NCBI GenBank assembly: GCA_042867185.1
Contig: JBHZQV010000013.1
Span: 57,143-121,142, forward strand
Length of the DNA: 64,000 nucleotides
From: Xylophilus sp042867185
GTDB lineage: Bacteria > Pseudomonadota > Gammaproteobacteria > Burkholderiales > Burkholderiaceae_C
Direction of reading: 5' to 3'
Below the pieces are notes generated by a model. The model searched no databases, was not told where the DNA came from, and saw nothing but the letters and a program-made list of their open reading frames with translations. The position numbers and the translations under genes were made by a program. Within the stretch, counting starts at the first letter, position 1. Each line of letters starts with the position of its first letter. This document shows, in pieces, positions 25,674-33,383 of the stretch.

Positions 25674-27272
25674 TCAGGCGGCGCTGCGGCGGTCCTCGGC
25701 CACGGCCGACAGCACCCGGTTGCGGCCGGCGCGCTTGGCGCGGTAGAGCGCCTCGTCGGCCGCGCCCATCAGCGCGGCCATGCCCGAGAACGCCGGGAAA
25801 TGCGCCACGCCGGCACTGAAGGTCACCGAGAAGATGCCTTCCTCGTAGGCGTGGTAGAGCCGGCCGAAGCTCTCGCGGATGCCGTCGAGCATCCGCTCGG
25901 CCTCGGCCGGCGGGCAGCCGTAGATCACCGCCGCGAACTCTTCGCCGCCGTAGCGGCCCACCACGTCGCCGACGCGCAGCCGCTGGCGCAGCATGCGCGA
26001 CAGGGTGCGGATCACCATGTCGCCGGCGGCGTGGCCGTAGAGGTCGTTGACCCGCTTGAAATGGTCGATGTCGACGATCGCATAGGTCAGCGGCTGCCCG
26101 TCGCGCGCGGCCGACTGCAGGCACTGCTCCAGCATCGACTTGGTGGCGACGTGGTTGTAGAGGCCGGTCAGGCTGTCCTCGACCATGCGCTTGCGCAGGC
26201 CCCGGTAGCGCTCGGCCTTCTGCAGCACGGTGCTGACCAGCTGCTCTTCCTCCACCGGCTTGGTCAGGAACTCGTCGCCGCCGTGCTCCATCGCCCGGCG
26301 CTGCGCGTCCTTGCCGGTGTCGCCGGTCATGAAGATGATCGGGATCGATTCGAAGGCCCGGTGCTGGCGGATCATCTTCGCCAGCTCCATGCCGGTGCAG
26401 CCTTCGAGGTGCACGTCGAGCAGCAGCACGTCGGGCACGAAGTGGTGCAGCACGTCCAGCACCTTCTCGGGCTTGCTGAGGATGCCCAGCTGGATCGGAT
26501 GCGAACGCATCGCCTTGCGCACCGCCGACAGCATGGTGCGGGAATCGTCCAGCACCAGCACCCGGTAGGGCGCGACGGGGGTGGGGAAGGCCAGCGGGTC
26601 CAGGACCTCGACCAGGGTCTCGATCGCCAGCGGCGTCACGAAGAAGTACAGCGCCCCGCGCCGCACCGCCTCCAGCCGCAGGTCGTAGTCGCCCCGCTCG
26701 GCCACCGCGCACCACTGCATGCCCCGGCGCACGATCTCGTCGATCACCTGGAGCACCCCGGGGGTGAAGCCGCCGTCGATCACCAGCAGCACCGCGGCCG
26801 CATGGTGCTGGATGGCGTAGGCCAGGCCGGTGCGGGTGTCGGTGAACAGCTGGAACTGGTAGCCGTAGTGCTCCATCTGCAGCAGCACCGCGTGCGCCTC
26901 GGATTCGCACATGCCCAGCACCGCCACCACCGGAGCGCCCTTGCTGCGCAGGTCCTGGCCGTGCGGCCGGGGGCGGGGGGGCGCGTCGAGCGTGTGCCCT
27001 ACCGCCTGCAGCAGGTGGGGCAGCAGGCCGGCGATCGCCTCGGCCTTCTCGGTGCCGGGCGTGTCGACGGTGTCGAGCACTTCCAGCACCGGCGAGAGGG
27101 CGGCCGTGATCTCGGCCATGCCGTACTGCTGGGCGATCGTCCAGACCTGGTCGCAGTGGGGCATGAAGGTGGCCCAGTTCTCGAGGCTGTCGGGCGCCTG
27201 GCGTGCCTGCTCCCAGGTGCGGGCCAGGCCCTCCCACGCGGTGTGCAGTGCTTCGACTTCCCTCATGGGCAT
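25674..27272 (-). CDS. Response-regulator diguanylate cyclase (REC-GGDEF)
   Basis: The 532-aa soluble protein has a helical N-terminal region of about 100 residues, a degenerate receiver-like domain (about 110-225), a true receiver domain with acceptor Asp in VLLLDVHLEG, and a GGDEF domain. The GGDEF active site reads RYGGEEF and an inhibitory RxxD site (RVGD) lies five residues before it, so it should make cyclic-di-GMP with product feedback. The start is the ATG at 27272, with a second ATG two codons on. No cognate kinase is adjacent. It is divergent from an MFS gene across 254 bp. Confidence 0.9.
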   Translation of the reverse strand: MPMREVEALHTAWEGLARTWEQARQAPDSLENWATFMPHCDQVWTIAQQYGMAEITAALSPVLEVLDTVDTPGTEKAEAIAGLLPHLLQAVGHTLDAPPRPRPHGQDLRSKGAPVVAVLGMCESEAHAVLLQMEHYGYQFQLFTDTRTGLAYAIQHHAAAVLLVIDGGFTPGVLQVIDEIVRRGMQWCAVAERGDYDLRLEAVRRGALYFFVTPLAIETLVEVLDPLAFPTPVAPYRVLVLDDSRTMLSAVRKAMRSHPIQLGILSKPEKVLDVLHHFVPDVLLLDVHLEGCTGMELAKMIRQHRAFESIPIIFMTGDTGKDAQRRAMEHGGDEFLTKPVEEEQLVSTVLQKAERYRGLRKRMVEDSLTGLYNHVATKSMLEQCLQSAARDGQPLTYAIVDIDHFKRVNDLYGHAAGDMVIRTLSRMLRQRLRVGDVVGRYGGEEFAAVIYGCPPAEAERMLDGIRESFGRLYHAYEEGIFSVTFSAGVAHFPAFSGMAALMGAADEALYRAKRAGRNRVLSAVAEDRRSAA

Positions 27273-27526
27273 GCATTACAGCACCAAGGATGCAGTTTGA
27301 AACTTGAGGTTACGAATAAGCAACTTTCGTGACGGTAGAGCGTCGTTCGCGAACGCCGCGGCGAGGCCTCGGGCGGCGGATCGGCCGGCCGGCGCGGCGC
27401 CTGCCGAAACGGATACGCGAGAATCGCGCACCTCCGCTTCCGCGCCCCCCGGTGCCAGATTCCTTGTCGTCCATTCCCACCCCCGGCTCCGCCGCCGCGG
27501 AGACCGCCGCCCCGGCCGCGAGCCGC

Positions 27527-28717
27527 ATGACGCCGCAAGAGCGCCGCTCCAGCGCATCGCTGGCGTCGCTCTTCGCCTTGCGCATGCTGGGGCTGTTCCT
27601 GGTGCTGCCGGTGTTCGCGCTGGAGGCCGCGCGCTACCCCGGCGGCAGCGATCCGGCGCTGGTGGGCCTGGCGATGGGCGTCTACGGGCTGACGCAGGCC
27701 TGTCTGCAGATGCCCTTCGGCCTGGCCTCCGACCGGTACGGCCGCAAGCGGGTGGTCGTCTGCGGGCTGCTGGTCTTCGCGCTCGGCAGCGGCGTCGCGG
27801 CGGTGGCCGACAGCCTGGTCTGGCTGCTGGCCGGCCGGGCGTTGCAGGGCGCGGGGGCGGTGTCGGCCGCGGTGACCGCGCTGCTCGCCGACCAGACCCG
27901 CGACGCGGTGCGCACCAAGGCGATGGCGCTGGTGGGCGGCAGCATCGGGCTGATGTTCGCGCTGGCGCTGGTGGCCGGGCCGCTGCTGGCGGCGCGGATC
28001 GGGCTGGCCGGCCTGTTCGGTTTGACCGGCGTGCTGGCGCTGGCCGGCGTGGCGGCGGTGGTGTGGTGGGTGCCGCCCGAGGTGCCGCACGCGGGCCCGG
28101 CAGAGCGGGGCCGGCTGCGCGACCTGTGGGGCCACCGCGACCTGCTGCGGCTGAACCTGGGCGTCTTCGTGCTGCACACGGTGCAGCTGGCGATGTGGGT
28201 GGCGGTGCCGGCGCTGCTGGTGCAGGCGGGGCTGGAGAAGGCGCACCACTGGTGGATCTACCTGCCGGCGGTGCTGGCGTCCTTCGTGGTGATGGGCGCC
28301 ACGCTGTTCCCGATGGAGCGGCGCGGCCGGCTGCAGTGGGCGCTGCGCGGCGCGGTCGGCTTGGTGGTGCTGGTGCAGGCGGGGCTGTGGGCGGCGGCGT
28401 CGGGTGCCGCCGGCGGCGCGCCGTGGGGGCTGGCGGCGTTGGGCCTGCTGCTTTTCGTCTTCTTCTGCGGTTTCAACGTGCTGGAGGCCAGCCAGCCCAG
28501 CCTGGTGTCGCGGCTGGCACCGTCCCGGCTGCGCGGCGCGGCGCTGGGGGCCTACAACACGCTGCAGTCGCTGGGGCTCTTCGCCGGCGGCGCGCTCGGC
28601 GGCGCGCTGGTCAAGACGGCCGGGCCGCAGGGCCTGTTCGCGGCGACGCTCGCCCTCAGCCTGGTGTGGCTGGCGGTGACCTGGGGCGTTCGTCCGCCGT
28701 CACCGGGGGCGCGCTGA
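27527..28717 (+). CDS. MFS transporter (drug/H+ antiporter-like)
   Basis: This 396-aa, 12-helix major facilitator has a good loop 2-3 motif (GLASDRYGRKRVVV) and a helix-4 arginine in LLAGRALQGAGAVSAAV, as in DHA1 exporters such as YajR. The frame is open upstream to 27329, but that part is Arg/Pro-rich and unlike the family, so I start at the ATG before TPQERRSSASLASLF. Its 3' end overlaps the convergent ClC gene by 62 bp. In related genomes an MFS gene commonly lies between uvrA and ssb, as here. Confidence 0.85.
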   Translation: MTPQERRSSASLASLFALRMLGLFLVLPVFALEAARYPGGSDPALVGLAMGVYGLTQACLQMPFGLASDRYGRKRVVVCGLLVFALGSGVAAVADSLVWLLAGRALQGAGAVSAAVTALLADQTRDAVRTKAMALVGGSIGLMFALALVAGPLLAARIGLAGLFGLTGVLALAGVAAVVWWVPPEVPHAGPAERGRLRDLWGHRDLLRLNLGVFVLHTVQLAMWVAVPALLVQAGLEKAHHWWIYLPAVLASFVVMGATLFPMERRGRLQWALRGAVGLVVLVQAGLWAAASGAAGGAPWGLAALGLLLFVFFCGFNVLEASQPSLVSRLAPSRLRGAALGAYNTLQSLGLFAGGALGGALVKTAGPQGLFAATLALSLVWLAVTWGVRPPSPGAR

Positions 28718-30062
28718 CCGGCTTCGCCGCGGGCGGCGCCGCGGCGGCCGGAGCGGCGGCGCTGCCCACCATCGCATCGGCCAGCGTCTCGTAGAGCGGC
28801 CGGGCCACCATCCGCGACACCAGGCTGGCGAGCATCGCGGCCGCCATCAGGCTTAGCACCATCGCGTGGCCGTCGACCATCTCCATCACGATGATGAAGG
28901 CGGTCAGCGGCGCCTGGGTCACCGCCGCCAGGAAGGCGGCCATGCCCATTGCGATCAATGCCGCCGCCAGCTCGGGGTGGCCCGCCAGCACCGACACGTT
29001 GTGGCCCACGCCCGCGCCGATCGAGAGCGAGGGCGCGAAGATGCCGCCCGGCACGCCGCACCAGGCGGTGAGCCAGGTGGCGACGAACTTCAGCGTCACG
29101 TACAGGGTGGGCAGCTCGGCCTCGCCGGCCAGCATCCGCTGGACCGCCTCGGAGCCGGCGCCGAAGGTGGCGCCGCCGGTCGCCAGGCCGATCAGCGCCA
29201 CCGCCAGCCCGCCGCAGGCCGCGAAGCGCACCGGATAGCGCTGCCGCCAGAAGTTAAACCGCTCGGGCGAGCCGGTGAGCGACGCCGCCAGCAGCCGGGC
29301 GAACACGCCGCCCAGCGCGCCGCAGACCACGGTGACCACCAGCCCGGGCAGCAGCGCCTCCCAGCCCAGCCGCGGCACCCGGATCACGCCGAAATAGCTC
29401 AGGTTGCCGAAGGCCGACACCGCCATCAGCCCGGCCAGCACGATGGCGGTGATGATCAGCCCGCTGCTGCGCGACTCCAGCTTGCGGGACAGTTCCTCGA
29501 TCGCGAACACCACGCCGGCCAGCGGCGCGTTGAAGGCCGCGGCGATGCCGGCCGCGCCGCCGGCCACCAGCAGCGCATGGTCGGTGATGCCCGACTGCGG
29601 CCGCAGCCAGCGCCGCGCATGCTGCATCACGCCGGCGGCCACCTGCACCGACGGCCCCTCGCGGCCCACCGACAGCCCCGCCAGCAGCCCGGCCGCGGTC
29701 AGCCCCACCTTGGCGACGCTCAGCCGCAGCGACACGAACCGGCCGCGCGCGGCCGCCGGCAGGGCCGGGTCCAGCGCCGCCACCACCTGCGGAATGCCCG
29801 AGCCCGACGCGCCCGGCACCCAGCGGCGGGTGCACCAGACGATGCCCGCGGTGATCGCCGGCGTCCAGAGCAGCACCAGCCAGGGCCGGCCGTGGTAGAG
29901 CTGCAGGAAGCGCTCGAAGGCCCAGTCGCCCAGCAGGGTGAAGCCGACGATCGCCAGGCCCGCCGCCACCGCGTAGGCCAGCACGATCGAGCGCTCCAGC
30001 CACAGCCGGCCGTTGGAGAGCTCGGCGCGCAGGTTCTGCAGGAAATTGGGGTCGCGGTGCAT
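28656..30062 (-). CDS. ClC-type chloride transporter
   Basis: This 468-aa protein has the ClC signatures GSGIPQ (chloride-coordinating Ser), GREGPSVQ (gating Glu) and GGIFAPSLSIG. A second acidic pair in FAIEELSRKL corresponds to the internal proton glutamate of exchangers, so a Cl-/H+ antiporter is more likely than a channel. The C-terminus is an Ala/Pro-rich tail and has no CBS domains. The start ATG at 30062 gives MHRDPNFLQNL; the longer frame upstream is antisense to ssb. Its stop lies inside the 3' end of the convergent MFS gene. Confidence 0.9.
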   Translation of the reverse strand: MHRDPNFLQNLRAELSNGRLWLERSIVLAYAVAAGLAIVGFTLLGDWAFERFLQLYHGRPWLVLLWTPAITAGIVWCTRRWVPGASGSGIPQVVAALDPALPAAARGRFVSLRLSVAKVGLTAAGLLAGLSVGREGPSVQVAAGVMQHARRWLRPQSGITDHALLVAGGAAGIAAAFNAPLAGVVFAIEELSRKLESRSSGLIITAIVLAGLMAVSAFGNLSYFGVIRVPRLGWEALLPGLVVTVVCGALGGVFARLLAASLTGSPERFNFWRQRYPVRFAACGGLAVALIGLATGGATFGAGSEAVQRMLAGEAELPTLYVTLKFVATWLTAWCGVPGGIFAPSLSIGAGVGHNVSVLAGHPELAAALIAMGMAAFLAAVTQAPLTAFIIVMEMVDGHAMVLSLMAAAMLASLVSRMVARPLYETLADAMVGSAAAPAAAAPPAAKPVSAPPVTADERPRSPPATPG

Positions 30063-30242
30063 AGGATCGCCAGGCAAGGGGCCGGTGGGGCGGGCGGGGC
30101 GTGGCCTGCGATTCTGCATCCACACCGCCCGCCGGGGTCCGCCCCGCGGCCTGCCGGGTGGGCGGTGGATGCGGCACAATCGGGCGTTTCGGCGCGCCGG
30201 CTCCGCCGCGCAGCGCCCACCGCGAACAAGGCAGCACCCCCC

Positions 30243-30803
30243 ATGGCATCCGTGAACAAAGTCATCATCGTCGGCAATTTGGGCCGCGATCCCGAAACCC
30301 GCACGTTCCCGAGCGGCGGCCAGGTCTGCAACATCCGTGTCGCCACCACCGACCGCTGGAAGGACAAGCAGAGCGGGGAGATGCGCGAGATCACCGAGTG
30401 GCACAGCATCGTCTTCAACGACCGGCTGGCCGAGGTCGCCGCCCAGTACCTGCGCAAGGGTTCGCAGGTCTATGTCGAAGGCCAGCTGCGCACCCGCAAG
30501 TGGACCGACAAGGACGGCGCCGACCGCTACAGCACCGAGATCCGCGCCGACCAGATGCAGATGCTGGGCGGCCGGCAGGGCCAGGGCGGTGGCGGCGGCC
30601 AGTCGTCCGAGGACGACGGCTACGGCGGCGGTGCCGGAGCGGGCGGCAATGGCGGCGGTGGCTACGAAGCCGCACCGCGCCGCGCGGCCCCCGCGCCGGC
30701 CCCGCGCCCGGCACCGGCCCCGCGGGCCGCCCCGGCGCCGGCACCGGCCGCCAACCGCGCGCCCTCGGGCTTCGACGACATGGACGACGACATTCCGTTC
30801 TGA
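30243..30803 (+). CDS. ssb: Single-stranded DNA-binding protein
   Basis: The 186-aa SSB has the OB fold (VNKVIIVGNLGRDPETRTF, ATTDRWKDKQSGEMREITEWH, GSQVYVEGQLRTRKW), a Gly-rich and then Pro/Ala-rich linker from about residue 113 to 170, and the acidic tip DMDDDIPF that binds partner proteins. CACAAT about 60 bp upstream (30175-30180) is a plausible -10. A strong terminator hairpin follows. It lies near uvrA, as is common in proteobacteria, but with two genes between. Confidence 0.97.
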   Translation: MASVNKVIIVGNLGRDPETRTFPSGGQVCNIRVATTDRWKDKQSGEMREITEWHSIVFNDRLAEVAAQYLRKGSQVYVEGQLRTRKWTDKDGADRYSTEIRADQMQMLGGRQGQGGGGGQSSEDDGYGGGAGAGGNGGGGYEAAPRRAAPAPAPRPAPAPRAAPAPAPAANRAPSGFDDMDDDIPF

Positions 30804-30828
30804 CACCGCCGCCCCTGCGTAACGTCAC

Positions 30829-30870
30829 CGCGTGGCGCGGCAGCATCGGCTGCCGCGCCACGCGTCGTTT
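30829..30870 (+). terminator. ssb terminator
   Basis: A perfect 16-bp stem (30829-30844 with 30849-30864) closes a 4-nt ATCG loop, followed by a short GTCGTTT run. It begins 26 bp after the ssb stop codon. Confidence 0.75.
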
Positions 30871-30906
30871 CCGGTGCCCGAAAAGCCCGCGGATCGGCCC
30901 CGGCCG

Positions 30907-30912
30907 TATACT
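30907..30912 (+). promoter_or_regulatory. -10 element of the DUF3034 operon
   Basis: TATACT at 30907-30912 sits in a locally AT-rich stretch 80 bp before the first gene of the operon. No good -35 lies 16-18 bp upstream, which would fit an activated promoter. Confidence 0.4.
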
Positions 30913-30991
30913 TTTGTGGGGATGTGTTTCTATTTTTATCCGGTGGATATTTAATCGACACAGTCGTCAGCCGTCCGAAAGGGTTCATGAC

Positions 30992-32200
30992 ATGGCGCTT
31001 TCTGCCGAAAACCCCCGTATGCCGCCTTTTCCACGCCTCTGCCCGCCGTTGCGGTCGCCCCTGCCCACCATCGCGCGCCTGACCTCGTTGGCGCTGGTGC
31101 TGGGCCATCTGCCGCAGGGGGGTGCGGCGTCGGCAGCGGCCAAGCCCCCGGTGCGCCGCGCGGCGGCTGCGCATCCCGGTGCCGACGATCCGGGCCTGCG
31201 GCTGGTGCTGTCGATGCGGCTGGAGCGGCTGCCCGGCCAGCGGCTCGCGTCCCTGGCGCCATGGGGTGGCGGCACGGGCGACACCGGACTTTCGGCCGCC
31301 GCGCCCGCCGACGCGGTGGCTGCGGCAGAGCCGTCCGATCCCCTGCCCGACGACGGGCCCGCGCTGCCCCTGCGGCCGATGGTCGCCATTCCCCCGCGCG
31401 GCACCGGCGGCAAGCTGCTGCTGACCGGCGGCGTATCGCAGGTCGAGGGCGCGGCCGGCGGCGGCCTGGTGCCCTGGGCGGTGATCGGCGGCTACGGCGC
31501 GGCCGGCCAGTGGGGCGCCAACGTGCACGCCACCCGGGTCAAGACCGGCGCCTTCGCGCTCGACACCTACGGCGTGACCGTGGGGGTGAACGACCGGCTG
31601 GAGCTGTCGCTGGCCCACCAGAGCTTCGACACCCGCGCCGCCGGCGCCGCGCTGGGCCTGGGCGCCGGCTTCAAGTTCGAGCAGGACATCGCCGGCGCCA
31701 AGCTGCGGCTGCTGGGCGACGCGGTGCTCGATTCCGACAGCTGGATGCCCCAGGTCTCGGCCGGCGTGCAGGCCAAGCGCAACCGGCAGGGCGCGGTGGT
31801 GCGCTCGGTGGGCGCGCGCAGCGATTCGGGCACCGATGTCTACCTGTCGGGCACCAAGCTGCTGCTGGCGCCGGGCGTGCTGCTCAACGGTACGGTGCGC
31901 TGGACCAAGGCCAACCAGTTCGGCCTGCTGGGTTTCGGCGGCGACCGCAACGACAGCTACCGGCCGCAGGCCGAACTGTCTGCGGCCTACCTGCTGTCGC
32001 GCCAGTGGGCGGTGGGCGGCGAGTTCCGCACCAAGCCCGACAACCTGCGCTTCGCCCGCGAGCAGGACGCCTGGGACGCCTTCGTCGCCTGGGCGCCGAC
32101 CAAGAACGTGTCGCTCACCCTGGCCTACGTGTCGCTGGGCGACATCGCCACCGTGCGCCACCAGCGCGGCTGGTACCTTTCGGCCCAGACGGGTTTCTGA
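30992..32200 (+). CDS. DUF3034-family outer-membrane-like protein
   Basis: The 402-aa protein starts with a long signal-like region, then a low-complexity Ala/Pro linker to about residue 140, then a domain beginning GTGGKLLLTGGVSQVEGAAG that I recognise as DUF3034. The rest alternates polar and hydrophobic residues in short strands and ends in an aromatic (AQTGF), as outer-membrane beta-barrels do. A GAAAGGG ribosome site lies 8 nt before the ATG. It heads a four-gene unit with a truncated hemoglobin, a cupredoxin and a GGDEF-EAL protein; I recall this grouping in other Comamonadaceae. Function is unknown; a porin-like role is an inference. Confidence 0.75.
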   Translation: MALSAENPRMPPFPRLCPPLRSPLPTIARLTSLALVLGHLPQGGAASAAAKPPVRRAAAAHPGADDPGLRLVLSMRLERLPGQRLASLAPWGGGTGDTGLSAAAPADAVAAAEPSDPLPDDGPALPLRPMVAIPPRGTGGKLLLTGGVSQVEGAAGGGLVPWAVIGGYGAAGQWGANVHATRVKTGAFALDTYGVTVGVNDRLELSLAHQSFDTRAAGAALGLGAGFKFEQDIAGAKLRLLGDAVLDSDSWMPQVSAGVQAKRNRQGAVVRSVGARSDSGTDVYLSGTKLLLAPGVLLNGTVRWTKANQFGLLGFGGDRNDSYRPQAELSAAYLLSRQWAVGGEFRTKPDNLRFAREQDAWDAFVAWAPTKNVSLTLAYVSLGDIATVRHQRGWYLSAQTGF

Positions 32201-32214
32201 CGGAGCCGCGCACC

Positions 32215-32667
32215 ATGACGAACACGTTCCTTTCCTTCGGGCTGCGCAAGACCCTGGCCGGCGTGACGCTCGGGCTCGCCGCCCTGGCCGCGGCGCCGGT
32301 GGCGCTGGCCGACGAGGCGCTGTACGCCTCCTTCGGCGGCGAGGCGGGTCTGGCCCGGGTGGTGGACGATTTCATCGCCAACCTCACATCCGATCCGCGC
32401 ACCCGGCCGTACTTCGCCAAAACCTCGATCAAGCGGTTCCGCGCCAAGCTCAACGAGCATTTCTGCGCCGAGCTGGGCGGACCCTGCACTTACACCGGAA
32501 GCTCCATGGCCAGCGTGCACAAGAATCTGCAGATCGACCGGGCCGCGTTCAACGCGGTCGTGGAAAACCTGCAGGACGCGATGGACAAGAATGGCGTAGG
32601 CTTCGCCGCGCAGAACGCGCTGCTCGCCCGCCTGGCGCCGCTGCACCGACAGATCGAGACGCGCTGA
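32215..32667 (+). CDS. Exported group 1 truncated hemoglobin
   Basis: The 150-aa protein is a 2-on-2 hemoglobin with an N-terminal signal peptide (core LAGVTLGLAALAAAPVALA), unlike most truncated hemoglobins, which are cytoplasmic. Family motifs are LYASFGGEAGLARVVDDF, TYFAK-like RPYFAK, and GSSMASVHKNL with the proximal haem histidine at residue 102. Two cysteines (FCAELGGPC) could form a disulfide in the periplasm. It follows the DUF3034 gene by 14 bp. Roles in O2, NO or peroxide chemistry in the periplasm are possible. Confidence 0.88.
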   Translation: MTNTFLSFGLRKTLAGVTLGLAALAAAPVALADEALYASFGGEAGLARVVDDFIANLTSDPRTRPYFAKTSIKRFRAKLNEHFCAELGGPCTYTGSSMASVHKNLQIDRAAFNAVVENLQDAMDKNGVGFAAQNALLARLAPLHRQIETR

Positions 32668-32739
32668 CCGGCGCATCGCCCCACCCGCCGCCGCCCGCGC
32701 TTCCCGCCCTGCACCGCCCCTAGTCTTCACCACCGCCGC

Positions 32740-33381
32740 ATGACGCCTCCACCCGCTCCCCGTTTCCTGTGCCGCGCGGCCTGCGCCGTGCTCGGCCTGG
32801 CCTCCCTGATGCCCCTGGCGGTGCGGGCGGCCGCCACCCCGGTGCAGGTGTTCGACGCCAGGGGCCGGCCGCTGGTCGATGCGGTGGTCTATGCCACGCC
32901 GGCCGGTGCCCGGCCCGCGTTGGCGGCGCCGGGCACCACCGCCGCCATCGACCAGATCGACCGCGAGTTCGTGCCCCTGGTGTCGGTGATCCAGACCGGC
33001 ACCAACGTGCGCTTTCCCAACAAGGACGACGTCGAGCACGACATCTACTCGTTCTCTCCGGCCAAGCGTTTCGAGATCAAGCTGTACTCGGGCGTGCCGT
33101 CCAAGCCGGTGCTGTTCGACAAGCCGGGCCTGGTGGTGCTGGGCTGCAACATCCACGATTCGATGGTGGCCTACGTGCTGGTGGTCGAGACGCCGTATTT
33201 CGGCCGCACCGACAAGGACGGCCGGATGAGTTTCGAGAACCTGCCGGCCGGCAGCTACCGCGTCGCGGCCTGGCACTACCGGATGCGCGACCCGAACGCG
33301 CAGCCGACCAGCACCGCCCAGGTGGCGGCCGGCGGCGCATCGCCCGCGCTCAAGTTCACGCTGACCACCGAAGGAAACTGA
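32740..33381 (+). CDS. Amicyanin-like cupredoxin, exported
   Basis: The 213-aa protein has a signal peptide ending near AVRAA and a blue-copper fold. Type 1 copper ligands are visible: His100 in VEHD, then Cys136, His139 and Met142 in GCNIHDSM, the C-x2-H-x2-M spacing of amicyanin. The C-terminal part (DKDGRMSFENLPAGSYRVAAWH) resembles carboxypeptidase regulatory-like domains. Proteins of this type are often labelled methylamine utilization proteins, but no methylamine dehydrogenase gene is present. It lies 72 bp after the hemoglobin gene and 2 bp before the GGDEF-EAL gene. Confidence 0.82.
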   Translation: MTPPPAPRFLCRAACAVLGLASLMPLAVRAAATPVQVFDARGRPLVDAVVYATPAGARPALAAPGTTAAIDQIDREFVPLVSVIQTGTNVRFPNKDDVEHDIYSFSPAKRFEIKLYSGVPSKPVLFDKPGLVVLGCNIHDSMVAYVLVVETPYFGRTDKDGRMSFENLPAGSYRVAAWHYRMRDPNAQPTSTAQVAAGGASPALKFTLTTEGN

Positions 33382-33383
33382 CC

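Noticed and set aside
22464..27332. Open frame of 1622 codons on the plus strand across uvrA and the GGDEF gene
   Set aside because: It is an antisense shadow caused by high GC; the minus strand carries uvrA and the cyclase with full motifs.
27344..27355. Perfect palindrome CGTTCGCGAACG between the cyclase and MFS genes
   Set aside because: Twelve bases of self-complementary GC-rich sequence is weak alone; no second copy or clear promoter overlap was seen.
32740..33381. A methylamine oxidation locus, from the amicyanin-like cupredoxin
   Set aside because: No methylamine dehydrogenase subunits or maturation genes are present; the copper motif alone does not show that pathway.
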